A DNA stretch of 64,000 bases from Triops longicaudatus (Eukaryota; Arthropoda; Branchiopoda; Notostraca; Triopsidae), in the NCBI GenBank assembly GCA_022885665.1, contig JAGQDJ010000224.1, positions 1 through 64,000 of the forward strand, in the 5' to 3' direction. Below are positions 14,101-26,700 of the stretch, one piece after another; the first letter of the stretch is position 1, and the number at the start of each line of letters is the position of its first letter. The position numbers and the translations under genes are program-made. A model generated the notes under the pieces. It was not told the origin of the DNA, made no database searches, and saw only the letters and a list, made by a program, of their open reading frames with translations.

Positions 14101-14880
14101 AGGAGGAGCGTTATGTAATTAGCCCACTGAAGCCAACAGTAAACGATAAATTGCCCTGTGAAGCTGCTCCCGAACTTTCTTGTATTGCATGACGTAATGG
14201 AGGAGCGACTCGTCAAAACATACAAAACTACAAAAGCCCAGGGTCATCATACGAGTTAGGCGAAACGAGCATAAACTGTTAACTTTATCGACAGAACAGA
14301 AGCATAAGCACTAAACTAATTACGAACTGTGCAGCAAGCTTTCAAGCGAAAGCTAGAACTGTTGTCGAAAAGAGACGACAAACCTTAAATAAACTCTCGA
14401 TTCATTACTATTAGATGTGTTTCACAACAACTTCGTAAAATATTTTCGACAAGCTCTCAGCCTGACTTCCCAATCTGAACAATAATTTGGCAAGCCAGCC
14501 ATCACGAGAAGTTAACGTGTCAAACGGGAGAATGCTACAAAAGCAAGTTGCTTAATGAAAATTACCCTGTGAAGCAAACCGTAAATGCTGAATTAGCTCG
14601 TCAAGGCGCTTCCAAACTTCTGGTAATACAGAGTTTATGACTGACTGACCTAAAACGTATATAACAAACATCAAAGTCAAGCATCCTCATGCGAGATAGT
14701 CAGAACTAGCATGAAGAGTTAAGTTTACTGGAAAGATTCCAAACCATTAACAGTATCCTAATAAGAATTATGTTTAAGACTTTCGTCGACAGGCAAACAA
14801 GGTAAAACATTGAATGGATCATCGTTACGTTCTCATTAAATGTGTCATAAAAGTATCCCGAGGGTGATATGTGGCATCTG
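14100..14880. repeat. Diverged tandem duplication, unit about 440 bp
   Basis: A segment starting at about 14,131 (AGCCAACAGTAAACGATAAA) aligns with one at about 14,573 (AGCAAACCGTAAATGCTGAA). The similarity continues with small gaps: the downstream parts at 14,215-14,282 and 14,653-14,723 keep the same offset of about 440. I estimate 65-75% identity by eye. Neither copy has a sustained open frame, so this is an old local duplication of non-coding DNA or two neighbouring decayed repeats. Confidence 0.6.
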
Positions 14881-16060
14881 TACTTTTCGTCTCAGTGAGA
14901 AGAAATGCCTCCCAAGCCTTTCACCTTTAAAAATCAGAGGTGTCAAAGGGAGACTGTTTCACAGGGAACAGGGCACCGCTCGTTCAACTACACACTGCAC
15001 TTGTACCACGCACAACTTTTGGCGGCGAGCGGGCATTTCCTGGCACGCTTACTCGTGTATTCCGTAGGGAAACACGCCATGTAGAACATGTGACACTGGT
15101 AAATGCTGGCGTCAATCCTCAATCCAGTTAAAGGCTTCGTTTTAAAGTTGGTTCCAGTCAAAGCCTTTTGTACGGTTGCCTCGTGCATTTGAGAATTGGT
15201 ATAATAAAGTCCCGAATTCGGGTATATTATGTAAAACTTCACTGGTTGAATACAGCCGAAGCTTTACGCTGGTGGCCCTAGGGGAATGTGAATGATTCAA
15301 GAAAGCTTCCCCAAGTTTGGCATTCCACCGCGTGAGGAACGGTAGAAAATAGTCGGCCACCATTCAGGCTCTTGTTTTACGCCCTCTTTTGTGCATGAGA
15401 GAGCTTGTTACAAAGAGCAAGACTTTAAAAGGGTGGAGAGAACGACTAGCAACCCCGAACTTAAAAAAGAAGAGCCTCCCAACGTGGAGTTTCTGTCGAT
15501 AAAGAAAAGTCAAGAACATCAGTGGCTAAAATATGCGGCCCAAAGGCTTTTTACGCTCAAGTGCTATTTGGGTATTTTTCTCAGTACTTTTCATAAAACT
15601 GAAAAAGCTTCAAGACAATATTGCTGCGCAAACAATCACCGCTGCGATAAGCATACACTTGTTTTTTTGTTTCTGCTTTGCATCTCTCCAAGGGCTCTCT
15701 TCTCCCCATCCCCTCCATGCTTTTAGTTTCTGATAAAATTTTTGGGGTTTTTGAGGGGAGAAAAGAGCTAAAGATGCTGGCAAGGAAGTTTTCTAGTATG
15801 GAGATGACGTTTTATCACTTATTTTACGTTTACGACCTCCCCGGGGCCAAATTTTGTGTCAAGATCTCCTTTCCGTATCACAGTACCAGCGGATTTATAA
15901 AAGCGCCTTTCTTTCGGAATTATTTTGTACTCTTATAATGAAACCTCGTAACGCTATAATTGTGGCTCCGGATAAACAGAACACGAACGCCTTTTCATGG
16001 TCTTGGCCCTAATTTTAACTTGGAGTAAAGATTCTCATAACTATCTTTTCTCTTTTGCAG
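14881..16060. other. Sequence upstream of the first recognised dpr-like exon
   Basis: The stretch ends in a pyrimidine-rich tract and acceptor (CTTTTCTCTTTTGCAG, ending at 16,060), so at least its 3' part is intron. Open frames occur on both strands near 14,940-15,360, but they resemble nothing I know. I cannot define a 5' exon here. Confidence 0.5.
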
Positions 16061-19000
16061 CAGTAGATTCCGCAGAAGAGATTCGCAGTCACGGATTCAA
16101 TAAACCACAAGCCACGCCTACTAGCAGTACAGTTACGGCAGCCCACACGCCTTATCGCTTTGGCGGCTTGTACACGGGACCGTACTTCGATCCGGGCAAT
16201 CCCACCAACATTTATGTGCAGCAAGGCCATACAGCTTCATTACCATGTCGGGTCCGTCAGACGGGAAACAAGGCCGTAAGTCAAATTCTTGATTCATCTG
16301 TTGTCCACAGATCGCTCAATTTTCTTTACGTGTTTGACAAGGAAGAGCCATTAACTGCGTGCTTAAGGACTGAGAGGCTTGTCAAAGTCAAGGAATCTTC
16401 GTATAAAAGCAGCTTGTTCTGACATGTCAATCCAGGCACTTTGATATAAAAAATAATAAATAAAAAATAACTACAGAAACCATTTTCTAGAGTTATGTGA
16501 AGTGTTAGTACGAAATTTTTAACATGTATTACATTTTAGTATTCCTGATCATGAAAACTTTGTATTAGTTTTCTATGAAGCTTTGAGTAATGAGTACGGA
16601 AAACTGGCAATGATTCTTAGTTTGGTAAAGCTCTAGAGAAAACAACACAGCAACAGTTTTCCAATCTTGTATGGGCGTTTGTAGTGCAACAACAACCTCT
16701 TCGACCCTACTAAGATTTGAAGGAAGGAGCACTCAAGATGCTAATGCTGCTTGAATTGGGGATAAAATTAATTAACGACGGAGTATAGGGATGGCGAAGG
16801 CAACGGAATTCGGCGCCCTATGCCAACAGATTGAACTGAGCAAGAGATTAAGGAACAGAGAGAAAGAGCGGGAGATCTAGACGAGAGCACAGGAAACAGG
16901 CCGTGTGTCTTCTAGTATAAGGTTTAATGAGGCGCTTCACTTGTCAAGGGAATCCAAATTGATTGGAGTTCGCCAAGACCCTCTTGCCCAGTTGGAAGAG
17001 TGAGTGACCCTTTTTTACGCTCCTTAGGGTTCCGGGATGGTGGAATCTAAGGAGCTGTCGGGATATAGCCAAATACGAAAAGCACACAGAAAGAAAATTT
17101 CGGGGAAAAAATAAAGAAAAAGAAAACCACCGCTATTAAGGAAACAAGATTTCCGATATTACACCCTTTAATGTGGTTTTCCATCCTGCGCTTTATCTAC
17201 ATAATGTATACAGTCAATGAAAATCAGGATTTCATGGTTAGTTTGCTTGAAATCTACCATCGTACAGAGACAAAGTAGGGACATGCAAACCAGAATTTAT
17301 TTATTTCTGTTGGTCTGTGCAGGTATTATAACTATTGAAATAAAAACTTAAATCGGAAGAAGAGAACGAGGGAGTAGATTAAGACGCGTTTAAAGTCAAC
17401 CGGAAAATTCCGCCGCACGTTGCAGTGTGGCGTAAAAAAATCCGTTGGGAGTGTAAGAATGGCTGCACTATTAAAAAAAGCACTGTGCGTCTGCCAAGTA
17501 AACGTTTTTGTAAGCTTTCGCTGAAACTCGGCGTCGGACCTCGAGAGGCTGCTTGCGCTTCGAATAGCAAATATCACTAAAAAGCTTTGCCAGCGTTGAC
17601 AGTACCGTTTTATGGCCAGTGAAAGCTAGAAAACCAGCAATGTTATTGGTTATTTCAACGAGCTCTGGTTGAGAGTAACTTAGTGTGCGTTGTTTCAATG
17701 GAAAAAACCAATAGGCTGCGAGGACAAATGAAATTTTTTACTTTTTCAAGTACTATTGAAGAATAAAAGCTTGATGTATTCCGAATACCTCGTATAGCCT
17801 ATCCTGTATGACCTGACAGACATTTTTTTTGCAAGAAAACTAAAAGAAAAAAATATTTCTTTTTGTCTGAAGTCTTTCGTATGAAATTCGAGTTTATCAA
17901 ACTATACTTACGTTTTCAGCCTTCAGCTGTTACTAAGTAATTTGAAGGTACGCTCAGGAACAGCGAATTCAGGATTTACAGTATAGTGTGGTATTATGGA
18001 CTGTTCTTTGGAGTTGTTAATATAATGTGCTGAAAAGCGTAACTTTCAAAACAGGCTTTCTCACTTTCGTGCGTCACAGCAATTCATCATTTGGAAGCGT
18101 TTCGATCTGGCAGCTATAGATTGGTCGCGTGCACATATTGCAAAATAAAACGCCGAAGAATCCTTGCACTAAAAAAAAAGTAATCCGACTTGGCGCTTTC
18201 TTATCGTGACTAGAATACCTCACTAGAACGCATTTCGTTTAACCTTTGAAGGAAAAGAAATCATTTCGTTTGGATGCCTTGGTTGAACAAAAAGCTTGGT
18301 CCGAGTTGCAGGACAGGCTTGTGTCCAGGAAGCGCAAGATAACTAAGAATTGTTGGTGGGAAACTGCAGGGGTTGCGACAATGTTGAGAAGGAAGAAAAG
18401 CTTCTCTTCTTTTGAAACGGAACTCCATTAGTTGTGCTGCATTTGCTCTGATATATATAGAAAAGTTGTGATATGAGCGAGTTTTGCTTTATGGGTGTCT
18501 CCTTTATCCGTCCTTCCTATTGTCGCAGGTGTCTTGGGTAAGAAAAATGGACGGAGCATTATTGACAGTCGACGCCGACGCCTTTATTGGAGATGGACGC
18601 TTTGGCGCGGCGTACGCCGCAGCAATTGAAACGTGGACGCTCCAAATCCGGAGCGTACAGGCCCACGACGCTGGACCTTACGAATGCCAAGTTTCATCCG
18701 AGCCGAAGACATCTCTCCTCATGCATCTTCACGTTGTAGGTAATACATACTTATCGTCCTTGTATTGCCTTCTTCTTCCTTTTACTAAGAACCGCATTAT
18801 TACATAAAATTTTCGCACAATTTCCCAGAGGGGAAAAGTATTCACCAAGAACTTCTGATAGCATGCTATTACAAGCCTTTGCAAGAGATGCCGGCTTGTC
18901 GCAGGAACACGATACACGCGTGGAGTATTTCAACACGAAAGAAATGTTTACTACATAAACCGTGTCTTTCTTTTTTATGGCAGTACCTAAAGTGCTGATT

Positions 19001-20089
19001 CGAGGCGCGCCGGATATATATGTCAAGCCCGGCAGTTCCGTGATTGTCCAGTGCGTCATTTCCGATTTCTTGGAAGCGCCCTCGACTTTAAGCTGGAGTT
19101 TCAATGATTCACTTCTTGTCGAAAGAAAAACAACGTGGCTCCTGGGCGCCAAAGAAACCAAACTTGTTCCAGCACTTTTTACCAACGAACAGACAAATAA
19201 CTTAGAAGGTAACAGAAAGAACTGAGGGAAAAAAAGAACTTTCGTTTTACATGGTGGAAGAACCGTGGAGAGCTACTCTGGGGAATATTTGGTACCAAAT
19301 ATTCGCTGACGCGCAAGAAAGGTTTGGTTATAGCCCTGGGTTCCTCTCCATTCTGACACAACGTCCCCTATTTATGCGTGTTGTGTTTATCATTTTACAT
19401 GGTATTTTTATTTTTCTTCTCTCTTTTCTTGGACGTGGGCTGGTAATTTGCTTGCGGGGCCCGTGGACTTCGTTTGCCAAACTTCGCTGCGTCGGGCCTA
19501 ACCGATCGTCGACGAATCATTGTTACGACGGACGGAAAAAAGTAGAACGAGCTAGTTTTTTGCTTCAGAAAGTCGATGCTCCAACAAGTTTAGTTTGGAC
19601 CCTTAAACTAGAAAGTGTAACTAGCGAAGACACGGGGAATTACACGTGCAGTCCAGCTCAATTAATGTCGACCAGCGCCAATTTACACGTACTTAATGGT
19701 AAGAGTTAATCCAAGAAAGGTTTCTTCCTTATCACTAAGTGAGCTTACTGCTTGTAAGTTACTAATAACAGATTTCAGCACACAAAAACAAGTTGCTTAT
19801 ATTGAAAAACTTTACTTAACGTAAAACTCCCAACGACCTCTAAATGCGGCTTGTAAAGATTTTTGCATAAGCTTGCTAAGCCGTAAAAGCCCATTGTATC
19901 CGTTTTCCTCTTTCTTCGCGAATAGGTGAACATCCAGCGGCCATGCAGCACGGTGAGAATAATAGCCCCCATTCTCAAGCCTATGCCAGGCTCCTCACAC
20001 TATCCTTAGCACTGTTAACATTATGGCACCATCGATGGCATACTGGGCATGAGAGGTTTCGGCAGAGCTTGTTAACTCCCACGTCCTGA
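16061..20089 (+). CDS. Dpr-like two-immunoglobulin cell-surface protein (5' end missing)
   Basis: The Dpr (defective proboscis extension response) family comprises neuronal surface proteins that pair with DIPs in synaptic partner choice. The exons I infer are 16,061-16,275, 18,529-18,739, 18,984-19,208, about 19,543-19,698 and 19,926-20,089. Exon 1 carries the family signature GPYFDP..PTN and the first Ig cysteine (LPCRVR). Exon 2 continues with VSWVRK and DAGPYECQVS, completing Ig1. Exons 3-4 form Ig2 (VIVQCV ... DTGNYTCSP) and end LHVLNG. The last exon reads EHPAAMQHG, a Dpr hallmark, then a hydrophobic stretch (LLTLSLALLTLW) that could be a membrane or GPI signal. The signal-peptide exon was not found. 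Phases agree at all junctions; the exon 3/4 boundary (acceptor 19,542 or 19,545) is the least certain, and Ig2 is atypical there. Confidence 0.88.
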
Positions 20090-20379
20090 GAAAATGCGCT
20101 ATTTCCAAAATCCCTCCTAGCTCCGTTAACCTTCCTTACGCAAAGGGACTCGTGCACGTCTGAGTGATAAGTGAGACAAAGTGAACGAGAAACTCATGAC
20201 ACCATTTTTGCAGAGAAAAACAATTATTTGAATACCATCCTGTCGCGGCACCTGGCTTTAGCTGGCTTTCAATAACTCTGTGTCCATGCCAATACAGTTT
20301 CGTATAAAAGCATTCTTTTATTTAGAGCTCCTTGTCAATCATTTTTCCCATCCAGAAGTGAAGTTAACGAAGTCATCCA
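20090..20379. other. Short tail-to-tail spacer between dpr-like and BTB genes
   Basis: The 290-bp gap between two convergent stop codons must hold both 3' UTRs. On the minus strand an AATAAA lies at 20,317-20,322, about 60 nt past the BTB stop. I see no perfect AATAAA on the plus strand before 20,380, so the dpr-like transcript may run into the BTB gene antisense. Confidence 0.7.
20317..20322 (-). promoter_or_regulatory. Poly(A) signal AATAAA for the BTB gene
   Basis: A canonical hexamer on the minus strand lies about 60 nt downstream of the stop codon of the BTB/zinc-finger gene. Position and sequence are the only support. Confidence 0.6.
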
Positions 20380-21682
20380 TCAGGGTATGGAAGGTTGGCT
20401 ATGAGCTTTCTCCATATGCTCGCGTAACCTTTCAGCACGTGAATATCCTTTAGAGCAGGAGGAGCACTGGTAAGTTTTGTAAGCTCCGCATTCGGATTTC
20501 TGATGCCGTGTTAAATGCTGCTGGCGGCGGTACTGACGTCCACACCGACCACAGATAAAGGGACTGAAGCTGCCAACTCTCAAAGGTCCTATGGTTAAAG
20601 CACCGAAAATCAAAACCGTTTTAATTTTTCTTTAGAAAAATGTTCCAATTTTACCAGGCTGGCGACGATAATGGCGGGCAGATCCTTGCCAAGCATCCAC
20701 ATTGGCGCCCAGAACTGTGTACAATGGTAAGGCACTACTCGCTTGGTCCAGGTTTAAGGGATCGTCATCGTTGGAGTTCTCATCGTCGTCGTCTAACATA
20801 TTGCAATCATTATGGGGATCGCTCAAGTGCGGATCTCCGTGGGAAGCAGCCATAGGAAGCAACTGATTCTCGTCAGGTATGGGCACAACGTCGTCAGGTT
20901 CCAATTCCGACTTAATGGCTTGTTCCAAAAGATTAGAGTTCAGAGAAGAAGACCTCATCGGAACGTTATGACTGCTTTGACAATCCGCAACAGCTGTAAT
21001 ACTGGATTGTCTTTCTATAGGTGGAGTAGCGCGCTTGAGATTTGTAGGTGTCGATGATGAAGGTCCAGATGGTTGGACTATCGATTGTGAGACTGGCGGG
21101 TACCATTCCGGCTCTGGGCTTATGGTGTGATCACTTTCGGAGGGTCCACCAGTGCCGGACGGAGTATGACTCGAAAGCAGCTGAGGATTGGGTAAATGAG
21201 GCGAAGAAACCGGCACAGGAAGAACGCTGGGTTGGGCTGTTTGCTCGGTGCTAGTGTTATTGTTGGCCTGGCTTAAGCCGTGAATTGACAAGTTCATAGC
21301 TGTCTTCAGAAAGTCGGACAGCTGGTTTTGCTTGACCACCACTTGCCCAGAATACATGTAGTCAACTAGTGATTTCAGGTGCTCGAATTTGACGTCACGT
21401 AGAAAGATGATAACTCGTTTTTCGGATTGAGGAGACAACAATTCCTGTCACAGAAGAGATTATATTAGTATAGTAAAATTAAAGTTTGTAGAGGTGGTAA
21501 GTTACCCGAAAATATGAGCTGCAAGCACTCAAAACTACTTGATGAGCGTGTACAAATTTTCCTTCGGCTGCTAAAGTAACATCAACCATACACTCTGACT
21601 CCAGCATCCCTAATAGTGCAGAATGGAAATGTGTGTGGTAACTGTTCCACTTAAGGTGGAACGTTTCGTCTCCAATCATCAT
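20380..21682 (-). CDS. BTB transcription factor with lola-type CCHC + C2H2 finger pair
   Basis: This is a predicted nuclear DNA-binding regulator of the arthropod BTB/zinc-finger class (lola, tramtrack and relatives). Exons read downward: 21,682-21,506, 21,444-20,655 and 20,588-20,380, giving 391 residues with consistent phases. I start at the Met before the BTB opening (DETFHLKWNSYHTHF), although the frame stays open upstream. The BTB domain covers about residues 1-115 (CMVDVTLAAEGK, VLSACSSYF, LVDYMYSGQV). The middle is Ser/Pro- and acidic-rich (about 120-320). The C-terminus has two fingers: C335-C338-H351-C356, a CCHC form, and C364-C367-H380-H385. This atypical-plus-classical pair followed closely by the stop is the arrangement seen in lola isoforms. 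Alternative 3' exons were not found. I do not assign orthology. Confidence 0.9.
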
Positions 21683-23761
21683 TTTTCGTACAAGTTTGAC
21701 TAATTTGTACGCTTGTTGTTTGTTTACTTTACGCTCAACCGCATTCACATTTACTTTCCTAGTGCATCGCGAATCGCGATAAATGTGAATCACAAACCCT
21801 CGAACGGCGCTCGACGTGGTTTCTGACACAAACCTTGGTCGCATCGAGTGCGCAAATGACTGCTTAAGTGAGAAGAGCTAGGGACCGAAGATATGACTTC
21901 GTGTTAAACGAAGGTACAATTCTATGGGAACTATCTTAGAGTTAAGTGGGATAAAGGGAACTATAAGTGTTGCTTTTAGTAAACGGATTATTTCTTCAAC
22001 AGAATTTTACTTTGATTGTGTGCTGATGTCTACCGTATGACGTTAACACGTAAAGTTAAATTCCTTTCGTTTTATTAACAACTTTCTGCTTTACACAAGT
22101 GACATCACGATACGAAAAAGACAACGCGACCAAACGGTAGGAAATCCCTTGGAAATTCAAGCCTCTCTTCATGTTTTTTAATGTTTATTTCGGTAGCCTA
22201 CACGGGTACGTCCTGGATACTACCTGGCGAATCAAGAAACATGACTGCTGGCATTCCAAGCCGTGCTGAATTTTTACATCGAATGCAGCTTGTAAGACTT
22301 GGACGATGGACGTGCGTGTCCAACAAGTAAATATGACGGACCAGCCGTTGCGTTTTACATTAGTCAATCATTTAACTAGATGTTTACCCGCCATATCAAC
22401 TCTCTATAAAATGATCCTTATCGTACAGTGTCAAATAGATTCACCGTAAATTCATTCATTTTACAAAACTACATCAACCTGTCACCTGCTTCTCATCTTC
22501 TCCACTCTTCCCGCTTTACTTCTCGTTTTCATTACTGCACTGTAGTTTACCGCGGACAGTAGATACGTAGAAACACAATTAAGAAATGCAAACAATAAGG
22601 AAATAGCATGCACATTTAATGCGAAAGTGAACATTCCGCCCAACCCCTTAAACGACTCTGGAAACTAAGGAAAGAAGCAAAGTTAGCATGATTTAATATC
22701 TAACGCGATGTGTATTACGAAATACTGTAGAATAATAAGCAAGTTCGAAACATTCCTACTAAATGGAACTTTTTTCTATAGTAATTGTACGAATCGAGGC
22801 AAAAGCAAATCTGTATGCAAGAATGTATCACATCTACACATTGTAACTGTATCACTATAACGCAGATTTTGAATTCATTTACGTAACACCATAGATTTTT
22901 AGACATAGACAATAACACCAAATAATAGACAATTGATAGGGAGGGTGAAATATGTTTACCTCACCCAAGAAACCGAAACCGTTTCGAATCCGGGTAACAA
23001 ATTCAAAAGATCGCACACAACGTACGAAAACTAGAAAAAAATATTTTCAAAACATATTATGTTACGATAAGATTTTACAATATTGTGAAGCTTCCAGTTA
23101 TTATTTTTTTTCGAAAAATTTAGTCCATATGTTGAAAGGAAGCTACGAAAAACTAAAAAAAAAATCAAAGAATTGCTGAGCTGGTTTATAAAGCTTTATT
23201 TCAGGAAGAGAGACAATTAAATGCAGCCATTGTTTTTTTTTCCATTTTCCAGTACAAGGGACGAGTACGATAAGCAACCTTCCCTTGTTCAAGACTTTTA
23301 AATTTTATGGATAATCATACTATGCAACAAAAGCGATTTTGTGAAGTGAAAATCAAAACGCAGCAAAAAGACATTTATTTTCGTGCGTAGAGTCTAATAA
23401 TAATTATTCAATTACCATAAGTAGATAGATGCCGCACATGCATTTTACAGTGACAAGAAACATTTTGATATTAATCAAATTGTGTTTGTCCACGTTTGCT
23501 CGACTTGGACACTGTATGTATTTCGCTACCATGGGAACGTTACAATAGACGTGCCCTCTTCTGAAGACTTGCGTCTTACGTTCTTGTAAACGCTACCTCG
23601 TAATAGCCTTTCTGTGTCAAGAAGTAGTCGAGTTACGCGCGATCGACCAAGCATACGTAACAGCATGATCATTCGAACACTTAAAACATTTGTTGCACCG
23701 AACAGTTAGTAATGTGAATGAAACTGCACAACTAGCAGTGTTTACTTGGATAATTGAAGCT
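21683..23761. other. Divergent intergenic region, BTB gene and eys-like gene
   Basis: About 2.1 kb separates the start codons of two divergently transcribed genes, so both promoters probably lie here. I see no clear TATA plus initiator pair and no other gene. Confidence 0.5.
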
Positions 23762-26700
23762 ATGACGCCTCTCTGGCTTACCTTATTGATTGCAACGTGG
23801 TGTCTGTCCAATGCTCCAGTAGTATTTGGAGGATTAGCGTGTCTCAGTGATCCTTGCGTTCACGGAGTTTGTCTGGATGATCTTAACAGGTAACCTAGCA
23901 TACACATTGGACACACTCAAGATCGGACGTATAGAAGCTCTTTTGATAAATAAGCGCATAATTTATAATTAGTACGTACGCGTGCTTCTGTGAAGACGGA
24001 TATACCGGACATCAGTGCCAGACTGAATGGAATGAATGTTGGTCATCTCCGTGTCTAAATGGCGGAACATGCATTGATTTGGTTGCGGCTTACGCTTGCA
24101 CTTGTTCTCCTGCTTTTCGAGGTGAGGTTCCCTTACGTTCCGGTAGTACTATGGATTAAGTAAACACGCTGTATTTGATCGCACACGAAAGGGGAGGCTT
24201 GGGCTTGCGGAGAAAAGGTCGATAAGCTGTGTGTGTGCGAATGTTAGGATTAAAACAGCGTGCAAGGTACCTGGCACGAAATGACTTTTCTAGGGGAAAC
24301 TATTACATAGCGCTGTGTGCTTATACTGGCTTAAGACCGTGATGACGTGGATTAACGCTGGTTTGCGTGTTTGGAACAGATTTCTTGCAGAGATCTAATC
24401 TCATAAAAAGATACGCTACGCTTCTTGGTGCAGTGGAGCTTGTTTATGAAATCTTACGTGCTATTAAAATATTGAAATATTTGCATTTGCGGTGACTAGG
24501 TAGCCTATGCGAAGAAGAGGTGAATGAATGCGAATCTAATCCGTGTCAGAATGGAGGCACATGTCAAGATCGAACTGGTGGTTATGAATGTACCTGTCCT
24601 TACGGCTATGACGGTAATAAACTAGCTATCTTATCATATCATGCAAACAATTTTGACGAGGTACTACGTTCTAGGAGTGCACTGTGAAGTGGACATTTCA
24701 GTATGTAACGCAACTTGGCCTGTCACACGTTGCTTGCATGGAGGAATGTGTATTGATGGACAAGGTGCCGAATTTTACTGCAATTGCACCACAGGTTCGT
24801 ATACTTGAATTCTGAACAATAACGAATCCTAATCTAAAATTCAACTTTCCAGGTTGGAAAGGCCCACTGTGTGAGACGGAAGTAGACGAATGCGATTCGA
24901 GTCCGTGTCAGAATGGCGGCGTCTGCCTTAATTTGATAGGTTCTTACCAATGTGCTTGCCAATTTGGTAAATTATTGTTCGTAACTGTTTTTGGGCTGTG
25001 GACAGCTAATGTTTTATTTAAGGATTTACGGGGCCAAACTGCGAAAGCCAATTAATTTTATGCCAGCACAACCCATGTCTGCACGACGGATTATGCGTTA
25101 TGGAAGGTGACCAATTTCGTTGTTACTGCGTACCGGATTACAACGGAATATTTTGCCAACACCGCTACAATGAATGTCTGCCTGAACCCAAGTACCTAAC
25201 ATCTACACACCATTCATTATAGAAATACAAAAGCTATTATCATTCATTATCGCTTTTTTGCAGGTGTTTTAATGGAGGAACGTGTTTGGATGACGTGGAC
25301 GGATTTTTTTGTTCTTGTCCTCTTCCGTTCACGGGAGCTTTGTGTGAGTGCGTCATAGGTTTCAATGAAACCTCGTGCTCAGAAATTGTCCGTCCCACTT
25401 TCCCTCCCAAGCCTCTTTGGCCTTTTCCTTGGCCGGTGGATCTGCAGCCAAATTTGACTTCTATTATACATGCTAGTGAAGTGACCATTACAGAAGAAGC
25501 CTCTTCCGTGTTCGTACAAAGCACTGCCGTATTCAGCGTTACGAATACAAGCTTGCCACCTGACCCGGATTATAATGAAGGCACTCCAATGACTTCATTT
25601 GACATCACTATCTCGCCGACTACGCACATTGAAACATCTCCAACCCTTCACTGCAAAGATTACGACTATTATGGTGACTGCCTTTATGACGATTTCTCAA
25701 CCACTCTTTGGTCTTCTTTCAGTACCGAATCTGTCATACTGACAGATGTTATAACTCCCTCGTTTCTGGAGACTAGTTTTTTCGACATTTTACCAACTCG
25801 AAGTATTGACGTATCTGAATTTCTTACATCCATCTTCGCAAGCCCTTCAGTGGATACTGAAGACTTGTTTAGTAGTACGGATGGTGTGGATTACACTGCC
25901 GTGCTGGAAAGTTCCTTTATCGACTTAAGTACCGTGGAGGGTGACTTTTCACTCTCAGTCTTCTTCGATCACAGTTCCGCGTATTTTGACGAACGGAGTG
26001 TAAGTGTTACAGACTTTTCTGAAACATCTCTGGTAGTCACAGATTCAATTGACGTTTTCTATGAGGAAAGTACTTCTGCCATTTTAATTGAACCTACACC
26101 GACATGGGAAGCCGAAACAGAATCGTCCATTATTGAGTCTACCACTGAGTTTGGTGTGGTCGCGGACAATCAAACGTTTCTTTCATCGGATACTTACTCT
26201 TACACGACCACTACTTTAGAGGATACTTATACTCACGACACACTATCCGATCAAACTTTGCCACAAACACTGCCAATTACCTATACGACAGAAACTCCAC
26301 TTTGGAACGAGAGCCTTGTGACGAAAAATGATTCTTGGACAAGTGCTACGACAACGTCAAGCGACTCAGTTTCAGAAACTACTAATTTTTATGATTTTAC
26401 AAATTACTATGCAAGCAGCAGTTACGAAACAGAAAATGAAGGCAGTAGCGAGATTGTCGGAACGCAGCCATTTAGCGAGTCTACCAAAGAGCTCACATCG
26501 GAGTTTACTCCTACAAAACATTTAGTGAACGAATCTTTTATCTACGTAACGGAGGAGTTGCCACTATTCTCCACAAATCCAACTAATTTAACCAGCCCCG
26601 AATTAAATTATGGGAATGAGTCAATGGTCACTACAGATGGGTGGTCCCAAATGACTTCTGTACCGAACACCAGTTACGGCCCTTTCGATGTAACCAAATC

